From: Triangularia verruculosa
Lineage: Eukaryota > Ascomycota > Sordariomycetes > Sordariales > Podosporaceae
Length of the DNA stretch: 64,000 bases
Direction of reading: 5' to 3'
NCBI GenBank assembly: GCA_033296885.1
Contig: MU863881.1
Location: forward strand, 310,001 to 374,000
Part shown: in pieces, positions 21,060-32,187 of the stretch
Position numbering within the stretch: the stretch's first letter is position 1
How the letters are laid out: each line of letters opens with the position of its first letter
Position numbers and translations under genes: made by a program
The notes under the pieces: model-generated
Told to the model about the DNA's origin: nothing
The model's input: the letters and a program-made list of their open reading frames with translations, nothing else
The model's database searches: none

Positions 21060-24000
21060 ATGGAGTTGTGCCCTGCCACGGCCGACGACGCCTTTGGCCC
21101 GCGTATTGACGTACACTGTCGACAGTTTGATTTTACTCTTCTTTTTGAAGATGTCTTCTTCATTGCTTTGCCCGCCGTCATCTTCCTGCTTGCTGCCCCT
21201 ATCCGGCTGTGGACGCTTTGGCGATTGCCGCCGCAAGTTCGATCCCACCGAATGGCAATTTTGAAGCTGGTAACTACCCTACATGCGCCACATGTAAAGG
21301 ACCACTGGGTACCCTTATTCTAACGCTTCGTTTCAAGATACTGCTTACTTCCCTCCTCTTCTTGAACGTGGCATTTGTTGCATCTCGTGCGCAGGAGCCT
21401 CGGCTGCAGACAACATGGTCGACCAGTTCAGGTGTCATTGCAGCGGCAACGCTTTTGCTTGCCGGTCCTCTATCCTATTTAGAGCACCAAAGATCAATGA
21501 GGCCTTCCGATCTACTTGTCCTTTACTTTTCCTCTACCGGAATTCTATACCTCCCAACCCTTCGGACCCTCTGGCAGACCCCAGGAACATTGGCACCTCG
21601 TCTCACGTGGACATTCACCTTCATCAACACCATCTTGCTGGTATTCTTGGAGTCTGCCCGCAAACGAGAGCTGATTCGGCCCCCAGCACCTGACGCCATC
21701 AGAGAACAGATAGCGGGCTTCTGGAGTCGTGGCTTTCTCTCCTGGGTCCTCCCTTTCCTCAGGGCAGGCAACTCTCAAATACTCGACCTGTCTGGTATCC
21801 CAGAGGTGGACCGTGGCCTACAAGAGATCTCCAGCTGGAGTGTACTCAATAGAAAATGGACCCAGCCGATATCATCCCGTCATCGTCTCCTGGCTGCCAC
21901 GCTGGCTGCCAACAAATGGATTCTGCTCTCAGCTATCCCTCCACGCCTAGCCCTGTCAGCGTTTCGATTCTGCCTGCCGTTCTTCATCGAGGCAGCAGTC
22001 GCTCATCTTGACTCGACTTCAAAGAAGACTCCAAGTGATTATTATGGCTACGGGCTGATAGGCGCCTGCGGTCTCATATTTCTCGGAATCGCGCTTAGCC
22101 GAGCTCTCTACTCTCGACAAATCAATCGTCTGATGTCGAAAACGCGCGCCGGCCTTATCGCTATGATATATCGTCATATGGCCACATTACGAGCTTGCGA
22201 CATCAAGGATTCCCCAGCGCTGACTTTGATGGGGACTGATGTTGAAAGAATCATTGAAGCATTGAGACTATTTCATGAACTATGGGCTGCTGTACCAGAA
22301 GTGGCAGTTGCGGTCTGGCTTTTGGCACGTCAAATCTCGTGGGCGTGTATCGCGCCCCTGATTGTTTGTCTATGTCAGTTTGTTATTTCGTTTCTGTCCA
22401 GATTATTTCCGCTAACCTACGGATTCTCAGTATCGGTCACGCTTACATTCCTGATTGCGATTAATTTCGGCCCGGCCCAGAAACTATGGGTTGAGAAGGT
22501 CCAAGACAGAATCCGGGTGACGGCTACCATGCTATCTGGCATGAAGGCTGTCAAGATGCTTGGCTATACCGCCGCCATGGAAAACTTGATTGACCAGCTT
22601 CGAAAAACCGAGCTTCACGCCTCCGAGAAGTTTCGCCGGCTGTTGGTGTGGCAGATCTTACTAGGTAGGTCTTCCATGCCCAGATTCATAGCATCAACTA
22701 ATATGCCGTAGGGAATGGACCGGCAATGATCGCCCCATTTGTCACATTTGGACTGTACGCCGTGGTTGCTGTTGTCTCGAAAGATCAAACACTCCTATCT
22801 TCCCAAGCCTTCGCCTCCTTATCCCTCGTCGGATTGATGACGGCTCCTCTAATCGCCTTCTGCCAAGCGGTGCCCGCGGTGCCCCAGGCAGCGGCGTGCT
22901 TTGGGCGCATCCAAGAGTTCTGTCTTAGGTCAGCCCCGCCTTTGTCTTCCACTCAATCTACCACGGTATCGCGGGATGAAGAAGCACAACCTGGAATGTC
23001 GCTGAAGGCTCTGAGAAAAGCCCACACCACAGAGCACGCACTATTCTCATTCCACCACGCTAAAATCAGCTGGTCGCTAGCTGCTGCACCAGTCATTTCA
23101 GATCTAAGCCTGTCGATTCCTCTTGGACTCACAGCCGTCATCGGTCCGGTTGGTTCTGGAAAGTCCACCCTCTTATGGTCGTTGATAGGAGAGACAATTG
23201 TCCAAAGCGGCACCATAACTGCGTGCCCAGCTGCCGCGTTTTGTTCCCAGACACCATGGATAATGGACGATACGCTGCGCCTGAACATAACCGGTGGGTT
23301 GGAGTTCGACCGGAAATGGTACGACTTCGCTGTGTTTGGCTGTTGTCTTGACAAAGACATGGCTGCCATGGCGAACGGCGATCTAACGGCAGCTGGCTCC
23401 AACGGCGCGTCATTGAGCGGGGGACAGCGCCAACGACTGGTCAGTATGCTGTGATGTTGTTGCGCCTGGACGGGATTATTCTGATACTGACCAAGTCCAG
23501 GCGCTCGCTCGTGCCGTCTATTCGAGACTTCCGGTAGTAATCTTGGATGATGCCCTCAGTGGATTAGACCCGGCCACTGCTGGAACTATACTTTCACGGC
23601 TGTTCGGCCGCGATGGCCATTTCCGTAAAGCAGGCATTTCGGTTGTGATTGCCACCCACAGCAGTATGTTTTAAGGAAACGTCAGGTAGTCATCCCGCGC
23701 TCTGTTGCTAATATGGATGTCTAGGAGAGGTACTCCAGTACATGGACAGCGTTATTATCCTGGAGGGAGGCCAGCTCGTGTATTTGGGGAAGCCGGAAGC
23801 AGCTCATAACCAAGGTATCGGCCTTGAAAAACTACACGAAGTCCCATATTCGCCTACCGACCACGGTTCTGAGGCCACCAACCCTAAGCTGGCGCCTTCC
23901 GATACGTCTAATGACGAAAATCCAGCCCGAGATGTAGCCAGAAGACAAACTGCAAGACAAGAAGGAAGCTGGGCAGTTTACGGATACTACTGCCGAAGTG

Positions 24001-26049
24001 CTCGGGCTAGCCACATGGTTCTTTGGATGACCTGCACCATAACAAGCGCCATCGCGGTTGTTGCTTCAAGTAAGTACAGTGCCTGTGTTCTTTTGTGGAG
24101 AACTTATCTTTGTTCTGGTCCTGACCATTCTCTGGTCAGCGCTCTGGCTTCAGCACTGGGCAGACGCAAACGAGCAAAGCCCGAATCAAAACGTTGGCTT
24201 CTATGTCGGTATCCTCGCACTGTTCATGATAATCGCCAATTTGATGACTGCAGGCGAGCTATGGTAAGTACTCCAGAGTAAAATCCTGTTTATCCAACCG
24301 TTTCAATCACATCTGACACCCGAGGTGAAAGGTTCTTCTTCGTCAACATTATTAACGACACTGCTATCAAGCTTCACTTCGATCTTCTGAGGTCCACGAT
24401 GAAGTATTGCTCCACCTCCTTATAATCAACCTTTCTCTTGCTAACCACATGGATCTGCCAGGGCACCCTTGAGCCTCTTTCAAACGACAGATGTTGGAAC
24501 CATCACCAACCGCTTCAGTCAGGACATGGACTTGATCGACATGAAGCTGCCTGCCAAAGCTGCTCAGTTTGCAACAGGTGATTGCAGCACTGGACGTCCC
24601 CAAGTCTATGATCAATTACAAACTGACGAATTTCTCACGCCTAGGTGCTGCATCATGCGTCGTCGAACTTGCAGTGCTTTGTGTTGTCGGAAAGTACTTG
24701 GCGGCCTCGATCCCCGTTTTGTTGGGCACACTCTACATTGTTCAACGCTATTACCTCCGCACCTCTCGACAAGTCCGTCTGATTGACATCGAGGCCAAGG
24801 CTCCCCTGTACAAGCATTTTATCGAAACGGCATCCGGTGTCGCTACGCTCAGAGCTTTTGGGTGGGACAAGTGGTTTTGCAGACGCAACCAAGAAATGCT
24901 GGATCAGTCACAGTCGCCATACTACATGCTACTATGTATCCAGCAGTGGTTGGCGTTAGTGCTGGACCTGATTGTAGGAGGTTTGGCCGTGATCCTCGTT
25001 GCTATCGCAATGACCTCCAATGGGGCTATCGGCGGCGGTTCGCTGGGGGTGGCACTAGTCCTGGTTCTCCAGTTCAATATCAACCTCGCTCAGACGATAC
25101 AAAGTTGGACCGCGCTAGAGACCTCAGTTGGTGCGGTAGCGAGAGTCAGAGACTTCGTCAATCGCACTCCCTCAGAAGCATCCGGCCACATCAGCGGTGG
25201 AAAACTAGATCCAAACTGGCCATCCCAGGGGGGTATTGACTTCAGCAACGTGGTGGCACGATACAGGTATGAGACAGTTCTTTTCCCATAGTTGTGGACA
25301 TTTTGTTGACGGTTTCTAGCACCCAAGAAGACCCTGTCCTGCACGGCTTGTCTTTGACTATCCCGGCGGGTGAAAAGATCGCAATCGTCGGTTCATCAGG
25401 TAGCGGTAAAACGTCGACGATCATGTCACTTCTCAGACTTATCGAGGTGACTACTGGTAGAATTACTGTCGATGGCGTTGACCTTGCTGGGTTCCTGCCC
25501 AATGAAATTGCCGCCAGACTCAATGTTGTACCACAGGAACCTTTTTTCCTCCCTGGTTCCGTTCGCTTCAACTTCAACCCTCGCGGTGAACTGCCAGATG
25601 CAGCGATTGAAGAAGCGATCCGGAAGGTTGGGTTGTGGGAGAAGCTGGATGGCAATAAAGGGCTGGACACAGAGCTGGCGGCGTCAGAGTGGTCCCATGG
25701 CGAGCGCCAACTATTGTGTCTAGCCCGCGCGCTGACGTCACCGAGCAAGATACTCATCCTAGACGAAGCCACAAGCAGGTGAGTCACGATCGGCTGTCAA
25801 CACATATGAAAAATGGAGACTAACTGTGGTCCCAGTGTCGATGACGAGACGGAGACAATCATGCAAGGAGTCATTGACTGCGAGTTCAAGGCGCAAACAG
25901 TCATTGCAGTGGTTCACAGGTTCAAGCATATCCACAAGTTTGACAGGGTCGCTGTCTTGAAGAAGGGCGTACTGGTAGAGTGTGACTCGCCGCATAATCT
26001 TATGGGACAGGATTCGGAGTTCAGACGGTTATACAACGGTGGACACTAG
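21060..26049 (+). CDS. ABC-C (MRP-type) multidrug/peptide exporter
   Basis: Twelve exons (21060-21269, 21338-22373, 22431-22664, 22712-23439, 23501-23663, 23725-24069, 24140-24263, 24332-24403, 24462-24577, 24645-25266, 25320-25778, 25836-26049) sum to 1440 aa, the usual ABC-C size, with all phases consistent. Layout is TMD0-TMD1-NBD1-TMD2-NBD2. NBD1 has Walker A GPVGSGKST, signature LSGGQRQRL, Walker B VVILDDALSGLD and H-loop THS. NBD2 has Walker A GSSGSGKTS and Walker B ILILDEATSS, but a degenerate signature (WSHGERQ). The 'APLSLFQTTDVGTITNRFSQD' coupling region of TMD2 is typical. No nonsense codon or frameshift was found. It lies divergent to the MFS gene 275 bp away, so both probably belonged to the same export/self-protection set of the peptide cluster. 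Confidence 0.92.
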
Positions 26050-26164
26050 TTGTCAAAAGCCCAGTCATTCAATCCTACTGGTCATAGCTACCGACGAAAG
26101 ACATTGTGGGATAGATAGAAAAATACAGCCTCCGTCTTTACCGTGCCCCTGCCATTTCCTATGT

Positions 26165-27286
26165 TCAAGCGCTCAAAACCCCGCTCAAGATCTGCGACCC
26201 CCACCAGGTTCCCTCCGCTGTCTTCGCTCCCCCCGCTTGCCTCCTCTTCCGCTCGAGTTCAACTCCCAGAGTCAAGAACACCTCGTCCATCTGAGCCTGC
26301 GTCAGGCCCCGCAGAAGCTCAAGCTTTCCTTGGATGTACTTCTTGGTACCACCAGGCACAGCAAGCTTACCCGCCGCGTCTGTTCCGGTGAACTTGGCGA
26401 TTACCTCGTCTTTTCTGTCCTCGGGAGTCAAGACCACGGAGCCGGCCGAGGCGCCGGAGACTGACACGGCCCAGTTTAGGCTTTGACCTGGGAGGATGGT
26501 GAAGGAGGTGAATCTCGTGTCGATTTGGTAGTTGTATGGTCCGAGGGAGGCGGGGGATTTGCTGAGGGAGAGGGAGGGGAAGGAGGCTGTTGCTATGGGC
26601 GGCGAAGGTTGGGAGGAAGGGGAGCCGCGGGTGATGGTGAGAGAGGAGACGGTGGAGTTGTATGTTAGGGTGTAGAGGGGCTGGGCTGGGTTGTATGGGG
26701 AGGTGAGGGTGAGGGAGAAGGGGTGTTTGGTTGGCTTGGAGAGGGGGATGCCGGGCAGGGGGAGGAGGGGATAGATTCCTGGGGGAAGTTGGGACTGGGG
26801 GGGTGGGACTTGGGTTTGGGGCTGATACTGTTGCTGAGGTTGGGGCGGATAGGATTGTTGTTGCTGCTGGAAATGCTGAGGCTGCTGTTGAGCGTGATAC
26901 TGCTGAGGATGCGGCGCTTGATGGTTGGGTGCAGGTTGGAAGTAGGGAGACTGGTGAGGTGGGTAAGAGGGTGCTGGTGCCTGATATGGGGTTTGTTGTG
27001 GGCTTTGGACGGGAGGTTGAGATGGGTAGGCAGGTTGAGCTTGGTACATTGGCTGCTGGGGAGACTGAACAGGTGCCTGTGGCTGCCACTGTTGCTGGTG
27101 ATGATGGGATTGCTGTTGCTGCTGGTACGGTTGTTGATGTCCTGCCGGTGCCGGGGCTTGTGGATATCCGTAGGTTGCATGTTGCGGTTGTTGCCCATAT
27201 GCTGGCGCAACAGGGGGTGGCATTTGGTAGTTGTACCCAGCGCCACCCTGTGGAGGGTAGGCGTACTGGGGCTGCTGGTATGCCAT
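26165..27286 (-). CDS. Gln/Pro-rich protein with conserved C-terminal domain, uncharacterised
   Basis: The Met of MAYQQPQYAYPP is chosen, giving 373 aa; the open frame continues 66 codons upstream but that part reads like untranslated sequence. Residues 1-170 are a Gln/Pro/Tyr/His-rich, prion-like low-complexity region. The C-terminal half looks folded, with beta-rich stretches (TLTYNSTVSSLTI; YQIDTRFTSFTILPGQSLNWAVSVSG) and a helical end (QAQMDEVFLTLGVELERKRRQAGG). Not recognised as a named family, although this architecture is widespread in filamentous fungi. It converges on the ABC gene (115 bp apart), which probably marks the cluster border. Confidence 0.75.
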   Translation of the reverse strand: MAYQQPQYAYPPQGGAGYNYQMPPPVAPAYGQQPQHATYGYPQAPAPAGHQQPYQQQQQSHHHQQQWQPQAPVQSPQQPMYQAQPAYPSQPPVQSPQQTPYQAPAPSYPPHQSPYFQPAPNHQAPHPQQYHAQQQPQHFQQQQQSYPPQPQQQYQPQTQVPPPQSQLPPGIYPLLPLPGIPLSKPTKHPFSLTLTSPYNPAQPLYTLTYNSTVSSLTITRGSPSSQPSPPIATASFPSLSLSKSPASLGPYNYQIDTRFTSFTILPGQSLNWAVSVSGASAGSVVLTPEDRKDEVIAKFTGTDAAGKLAVPGGTKKYIQGKLELLRGLTQAQMDEVFLTLGVELERKRRQAGGAKTAEGTWWGSQILSGVLSA

Positions 27287-28152
27287 ATTTAAAAATACTT
27301 TGATGATTTTACAAGGTTTGTAGCCGTCAGATGCGATGAAGAAGGGTGTTTTGCTCTGGGAGAATTCTAATGAGGGGTCATTCTGATAAGGCAGCAGTCT
27401 GTCTCCCAAAGCGCTACCTGTGATCAATGTGCGGCTGAAGTAGGATTGCAGATAGCCCACCCGGCTATTGACACCTTGCATCACTCAAGCGCCAATGGGG
27501 GCTTTCACCAGTAGATACCCCTGGATTCGTGACGCATTGGGTTTTCGCGAGGGGACTCGGTCCTTGAGGGTCTAGAATTGTCCGAGCTTCTGAGGTCCTG
27601 ATCTAGGCTAGGTATGGACACTGACTCGGAGAAAATGCCCATAATACAGCGTGGCAACCCTTCAGAAGAACCGCCGATGTTCTGAGTGGAACATATATCA
27701 AGCCTAAGGTACCTTGGCTTTTCAAGGTCTCTCAGTGCAAGAAAGTAGATGCAGTACTCACGTCATGTGTTATCTGCTCAGATCACCAGCAACTTTTGAC
27801 ATGTTCCAAGGATCAGGTACCTAGATTCACAGTTTCATGTCTTCCCAATGGAAATATTCTCAGGGACAGCATGAAAAGGTGCGACTGCTCTTTCCAATGC
27901 ATATCTTCTATTCTCCAGGTCCTCTGAGCTGATGAAACAGGTAGCCTGCAGAGAGAAGGTCTCCAACCACCATAGGTCGGGTCTTTACTGAGTGAATAGC
28001 AGGGAAGGAAGAGTTGCCAAGGAGAGCGACCCTGTTGACAAGGCAAACGTCTGCCAGAAATCCACATCCAGCTTCCTTCACCTTTGTAACCACCCAAAAC
28101 CCCCAGAGCTTTACGCCCACACCATTCCGACCACACTCGCAGGCGGATCAAC
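27287..28152. other. Divergent intergenic region
   Basis: Separates the Q/P-rich gene from the F-box gene; presumably holds both promoters. No gene or specific motif recognised. Confidence 0.4.
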
Positions 28153-29775
28153 ATGGCACCGCGGGCAAGATGTTTGCTTCTGGAGTCGTTGCCTAACGAA
28201 ATCATCGGCTACATCATCGGTGAGATGGATTCCATACCCGACTTGACCTGGGCAATTTCGTCACCACCTGTCGTGCGCTGTACGAAAACTTCTTGAGCCG
28301 GAAATATCACCACCTACTGCGCCTAATGCAACACGATCTTGGTCCACTGGGTCCCCTAGCTGTCTTCCTCTTCCGTCATGGCTACAACTCAGCTCGTGTC
28401 TACGAAGACCACAATGAAGACGAGACCTGCGACAAAATGACCTTTGTGGCCAGAGGCTACGTTCGCTTCGTGTATGGCAACGAAAAAGCACAGCTATGAT
28501 GAGCTCATCGGAATCTACTCTCAGCTGCGGACTATGGAGTTCCTCGCCGATCTTTACATCGTTACGCGCCTCCGGTCTTTCAATGATTGTTCAACCGCCA
28601 CGCTCACTGAGAAGCAAAGACAACGAATAGAGGCAGCCTGTGGCCAGCCTTCACCAACTGAGAGACTCCGTGTCTTGACTGCATTCTACCGTCGTCGACT
28701 TTTCTGCAACATCTGGGCACCAACGGAACGAGTGCTTTTTAGGAAAGATGACTGGGACGACCCCTCTGACGAGGAAATCATTGCCATCAGCAACACCACC
28801 TTGGATGAGGTTGATGATAACAGCTCCGACGATGGCCGACCGCTAGGACTGCTAGATCCGTTGGATGAGTGGGAACACCAGCAAATCGACCACATCAATG
28901 TTTTTGTCTCGCGGCTGTGCGCGGCTCTCTGCGTGACCGCCGAGGCACACAATGCTCCCATACCTAAGGAGCAGGTCGGAGAAATGATGTGCAAATCGAC
29001 CAGCCTCGCCAAGTATCTTCGAGACCACGGTTCTATCTCCTATGAGGCCGTCGCAAAAGTGTCGTCATTCCCGAGGTATGATCGCGATTGGCGACAAACA
29101 ACACCACAACACAAGGATAGGATGGATCACCCCTACCGTGCCGTGATCGAGATGTATTCTCTGCCATTCTTTACTTCAGCGTGGCATAGCAAGAGGGTCT
29201 CTGTGTGTCCGCACGTTTTCATGGAAGACGGGTTGTCTTGCCCATTCTACAAAGACGAGCCCCCTTTACCCTCCTTTGGCTGGGTGGACGCTGTTGACGG
29301 GTGGTGTCAGAATTGGGTTGGAAGAACCTTTGTAGGGAAAGGGGGGGAGATTGACGACACATACAAAGATCTTGCCGACAAGTATTGGCCCGAAGATTAC
29401 GCTCTTGCGGTTTTTAGGGTCGGTGGGTTGACCATGTGGGATCGAAGCCGCGTCGAGGCCATCAAGCGGCTACCACAGCTGGCACTACTAGGCACGCTGA
29501 GAACTGGGTGGGCTGAGGCCGGGTATGATGACTACGATATTGACCCTCTTCAGTACCTCTATGGTAGTGATGGTAAGCTTGGGGACAGTGAGCTTGGCTG
29601 GGGTAGTGAGTTCGGGTATGATAGCAAAGACAATGAGTGTTTTCCAGAGCCGAAGGAAGGGCCAGATCTTGTATCTGGAGTTGAGGAGGATATGTCTCAA
29701 GTCGAGGGGGTGCTAAATCATGGAGAAGAGAATTCACAGGGCAAGACAGCAAGGCAGCGAATGGACAGGTTCTGA
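28153..29775 (+). pseudogene. F-box-like protein gene with two apparent frameshifts
   Basis: The ATG at 28153 opens with an F-box-like start (LLLESLPNEIIGYIIGEMDSIPDL). The second half of the F-box (GNFVTTCRALYENFLSRKYHHL) continues in another frame from about 28248. The original frame resumes at the AAAAA run near 28487-28491 and then stays open for ~430 codons to 29775. The long C-terminal part (ELIGIYSQLRTMEFLADLYIV...; acidic tail with many Asp/Gly/Tyr) resembles the uncharacterised region of large fungal F-box families. Two compensating indels mean either a decayed gene, sequence errors, or an exon structure I did not resolve. Substrate-adaptor role in an SCF ligase is inferred only from the F-box. 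Confidence 0.5.
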
Positions 29776-30287
29776 TGAGGGGGACGAGAATATCGGGGAT
29801 TGGGAGGCCTTAAGAAAGCACGAAAGGGCCGGAGACGATGGTTGGAACCTCGCAAATGTCTGAAAGTTGGCCTCATGTAGAATTAATGTAAAGTTAGCAA
29901 CTGATATGGCGTCAGGTATATTCGCGTCACAACTCTGTACCTTTGCCATCATTCTGCACTGCACTATCCTTTCCGTGCGCCCGATTTATTTGACTTTTAT
30001 TCATGACATTCGAGTTTACATTCTTGCGAACAAATGTCCGAACTTATCGAGACCACCATGGCGCTGTACCAAACAGTCACCTACTCATTACGACGGCTTC
30101 CAAACGCAATGATGTGCCCCATTCGCTGAGAGGTCAATTCGGTGCCGAACATGAGCAACTTCATTAGATCGAATCGCTTGCTATAAAAAGCTTTAGATAG
30201 TTTAAAACAAGATTACTTCCCAGTCGGTATTCCATGAAATACCTACCCTGTCCTTCTATTTTTCGCAAAGCCACCTGGCATATTTTC
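29776..30287. other. Intergenic region between convergent genes
   Basis: AT-leaning 3' flanks of the F-box and flavin-oxidoreductase genes; no gene seen. Confidence 0.4.
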
Positions 30288-31700
30288 TCAGGTATTGATG
30301 GCAGCAGACCTTGGCTCCCGGTGTACAGGTCCTAGTTTTGCAAGGTGCGGAAGAGGAGCATCGAAAACATCGGCCTGCCCTGCCTTCTCCCTCAAAAATC
30401 TCAAGTCCATTGTCTCATACAACCCACCCTGCACAGGTAACTTTCTATTTGCCTCCAATGCCCTTTTGAACTTCTCGACCTCCTCCTCATCCTCAACATT
30501 CAGCACTGGCAATGCGTTCCCCATCAGCCGCATCTGCAGCGCCGCCAAAGTCGCCGTCAGGACGAAGTCGTCGAAATAAACCCCCCCAGCAATCACCGGT
30601 GCGCCCTGTTTCCTGCCCTCCAATATTCCCCTTGGCAGCCCCGGATCGTTGCAAACCGCCCTTACCAAGCCAACTCCATCCACACTCTTCAGCGCGTCCA
30701 CCATCCCCTTCGCCGTCCTGAAACCCCCTGTCACAAAAACTTTCGTCTTGCTCAACCTCGGCGCGATCTTCTCCGCAAAGTCCAAAAAGAAGGCCTCCCT
30801 CGCCTTGGTCGACTCTCGTCTGTGCATCAGCGCCATCTCCTCATATGTCCCTCCGCTGAGCTCGACAAAGTCAAACCCTGCCCCCTCCAGTAGCTCGCAG
30901 AGCTCGGCCGCTTCCTCGACAGTCAGACCATCGGCTTGGAACTCGACGCTGTTGATCTTGATGGAGAGGATGAAGTCCTTGCGGCACTGGGCCCGGATGC
31001 CAGAGGCAATCTCGGTGATGATCCTGGCGCGGTTGGCGATTGAGCCACCGTACGAGTCGGTCCGGAGATTGGTGGTCAACGACATGAACTGGGCGAGGAG
31101 GTACCCGTGGGCAGCGTGGAGCTGGATGCCGTCCCAGCCTGCTTTGTCGAGATAGACTGCCGCGTGGACGAATGATGCGACGACGGATTGGATCTCCGGG
31201 ATGCTGGCAGGGCGGGGTTTGCTGAAGGTCGTGCCGAAGAGATCGGCTGTCAGCTGGACGTCGGAGGCGGAGATGGGATTTGGCTGCATGGCTGAGACGC
31301 ATTGACGGCCGGGGTGGTTGATTTGGCCGATCATGAGGGAGCCGTCCTGTTTGCCAACCGAACCGAGCTGGCGAAAGCCTTCGAAGCGAGCGCCGTCGAA
31401 GGGCGCGTCAAAGGGGATGATCATGTTGCCTGGAGCTTCGAGATGATCAGGGTCAATGAGGATGTTGCCGGTAACGATAACGCCAAATCCCCCAGAGGTC
31501 CAGGCTTGATACAGCTGGAATAGTTCATCACTGGGTATGCCGTTGGCAGCTTTGTTGTCTGGGTCCCATGCCGCTACCTTCTCAGTGGCAGCCGCCTTGA
31601 GAAAGCGATTTGGCGCTGTTCGACCCGAAAACTCGAAATGGAGGGTAGCGCCAAGGGGAGAGGGGTCGAAATCAACAACAGGGGCTGCTGGGGCCGTCAT
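30288..31700 (-). CDS. NADH:flavin oxidoreductase, old yellow enzyme family
   Basis: Intronless, 470 aa. An FMN-dependent TIM barrel that reduces activated alkenes such as enones. Family landmarks are RTAPNRFLKAAATEK near the N-terminus, QINHPGRQC (~130), the substrate/FMN loop WDGIQLHAAHGYLLAQF (~190-206), SYGGSIANRARI (~218-229), FVELSGGTYE and VFVTGGFRTAKGM (late barrel strands). It belongs to the longer bacterial-like (2,4-dienoyl-CoA-reductase-like) fungal subgroup. No linked pathway genes are evident, so a detoxification or general role is assumed. Confidence 0.93.
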   Translation of the reverse strand: MTAPAAPVVDFDPSPLGATLHFEFSGRTAPNRFLKAAATEKVAAWDPDNKAANGIPSDELFQLYQAWTSGGFGVIVTGNILIDPDHLEAPGNMIIPFDAPFDGARFEGFRQLGSVGKQDGSLMIGQINHPGRQCVSAMQPNPISASDVQLTADLFGTTFSKPRPASIPEIQSVVASFVHAAVYLDKAGWDGIQLHAAHGYLLAQFMSLTTNLRTDSYGGSIANRARIITEIASGIRAQCRKDFILSIKINSVEFQADGLTVEEAAELCELLEGAGFDFVELSGGTYEEMALMHRRESTKAREAFFLDFAEKIAPRLSKTKVFVTGGFRTAKGMVDALKSVDGVGLVRAVCNDPGLPRGILEGRKQGAPVIAGGVYFDDFVLTATLAALQMRLMGNALPVLNVEDEEEVEKFKRALEANRKLPVQGGLYETMDLRFLREKAGQADVFDAPLPHLAKLGPVHREPRSAAINT

Positions 31701-32187
31701 ATTTGAGGTGAGTTCAGGTTAACCAGCTAGGTAGATGATGACGGATGGATGATGTGTGGTATTTCCGGGAGGTACAGAGAACTGACTACCTTACATACCG
31801 GCAGATTCACGAGCTCCTAAGGGATCGCAGCACCTCTGCCGTCCCTCGCCAACGTGGCATCATGCGTTTCATTTAGGCATGGCCAAGATTACAACCTTGC
31901 GGCTGGCCAAGAACTCGGCATGACAACGACGCCCATCATGACCCGGAGCATTCCCGGCAGGACAACAGTTTCATCATAAGATAACGAATTCCCATAGGTC
32001 TATCGAAAGCAAAAAAGTAGAAATACAGGCGACAAGAAACTGAATGAGTGACGACCAACGATAGCTACTCCCTATTCCCAATCCTTCCCAAGATAACCAG
32101 CTTTAAGCTCATGACAACCTGGAAGACGACAAAAAAAGGCCCGCAAAGCACCCAATGAAAACCCAAAGACTTGGCTCACAAGGCCAC
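31701..32187. other. Intergenic region between two minus-strand genes
   Basis: Promoter of the flavin oxidoreductase and 3' flank of the subtilase. No gene. Confidence 0.4.
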
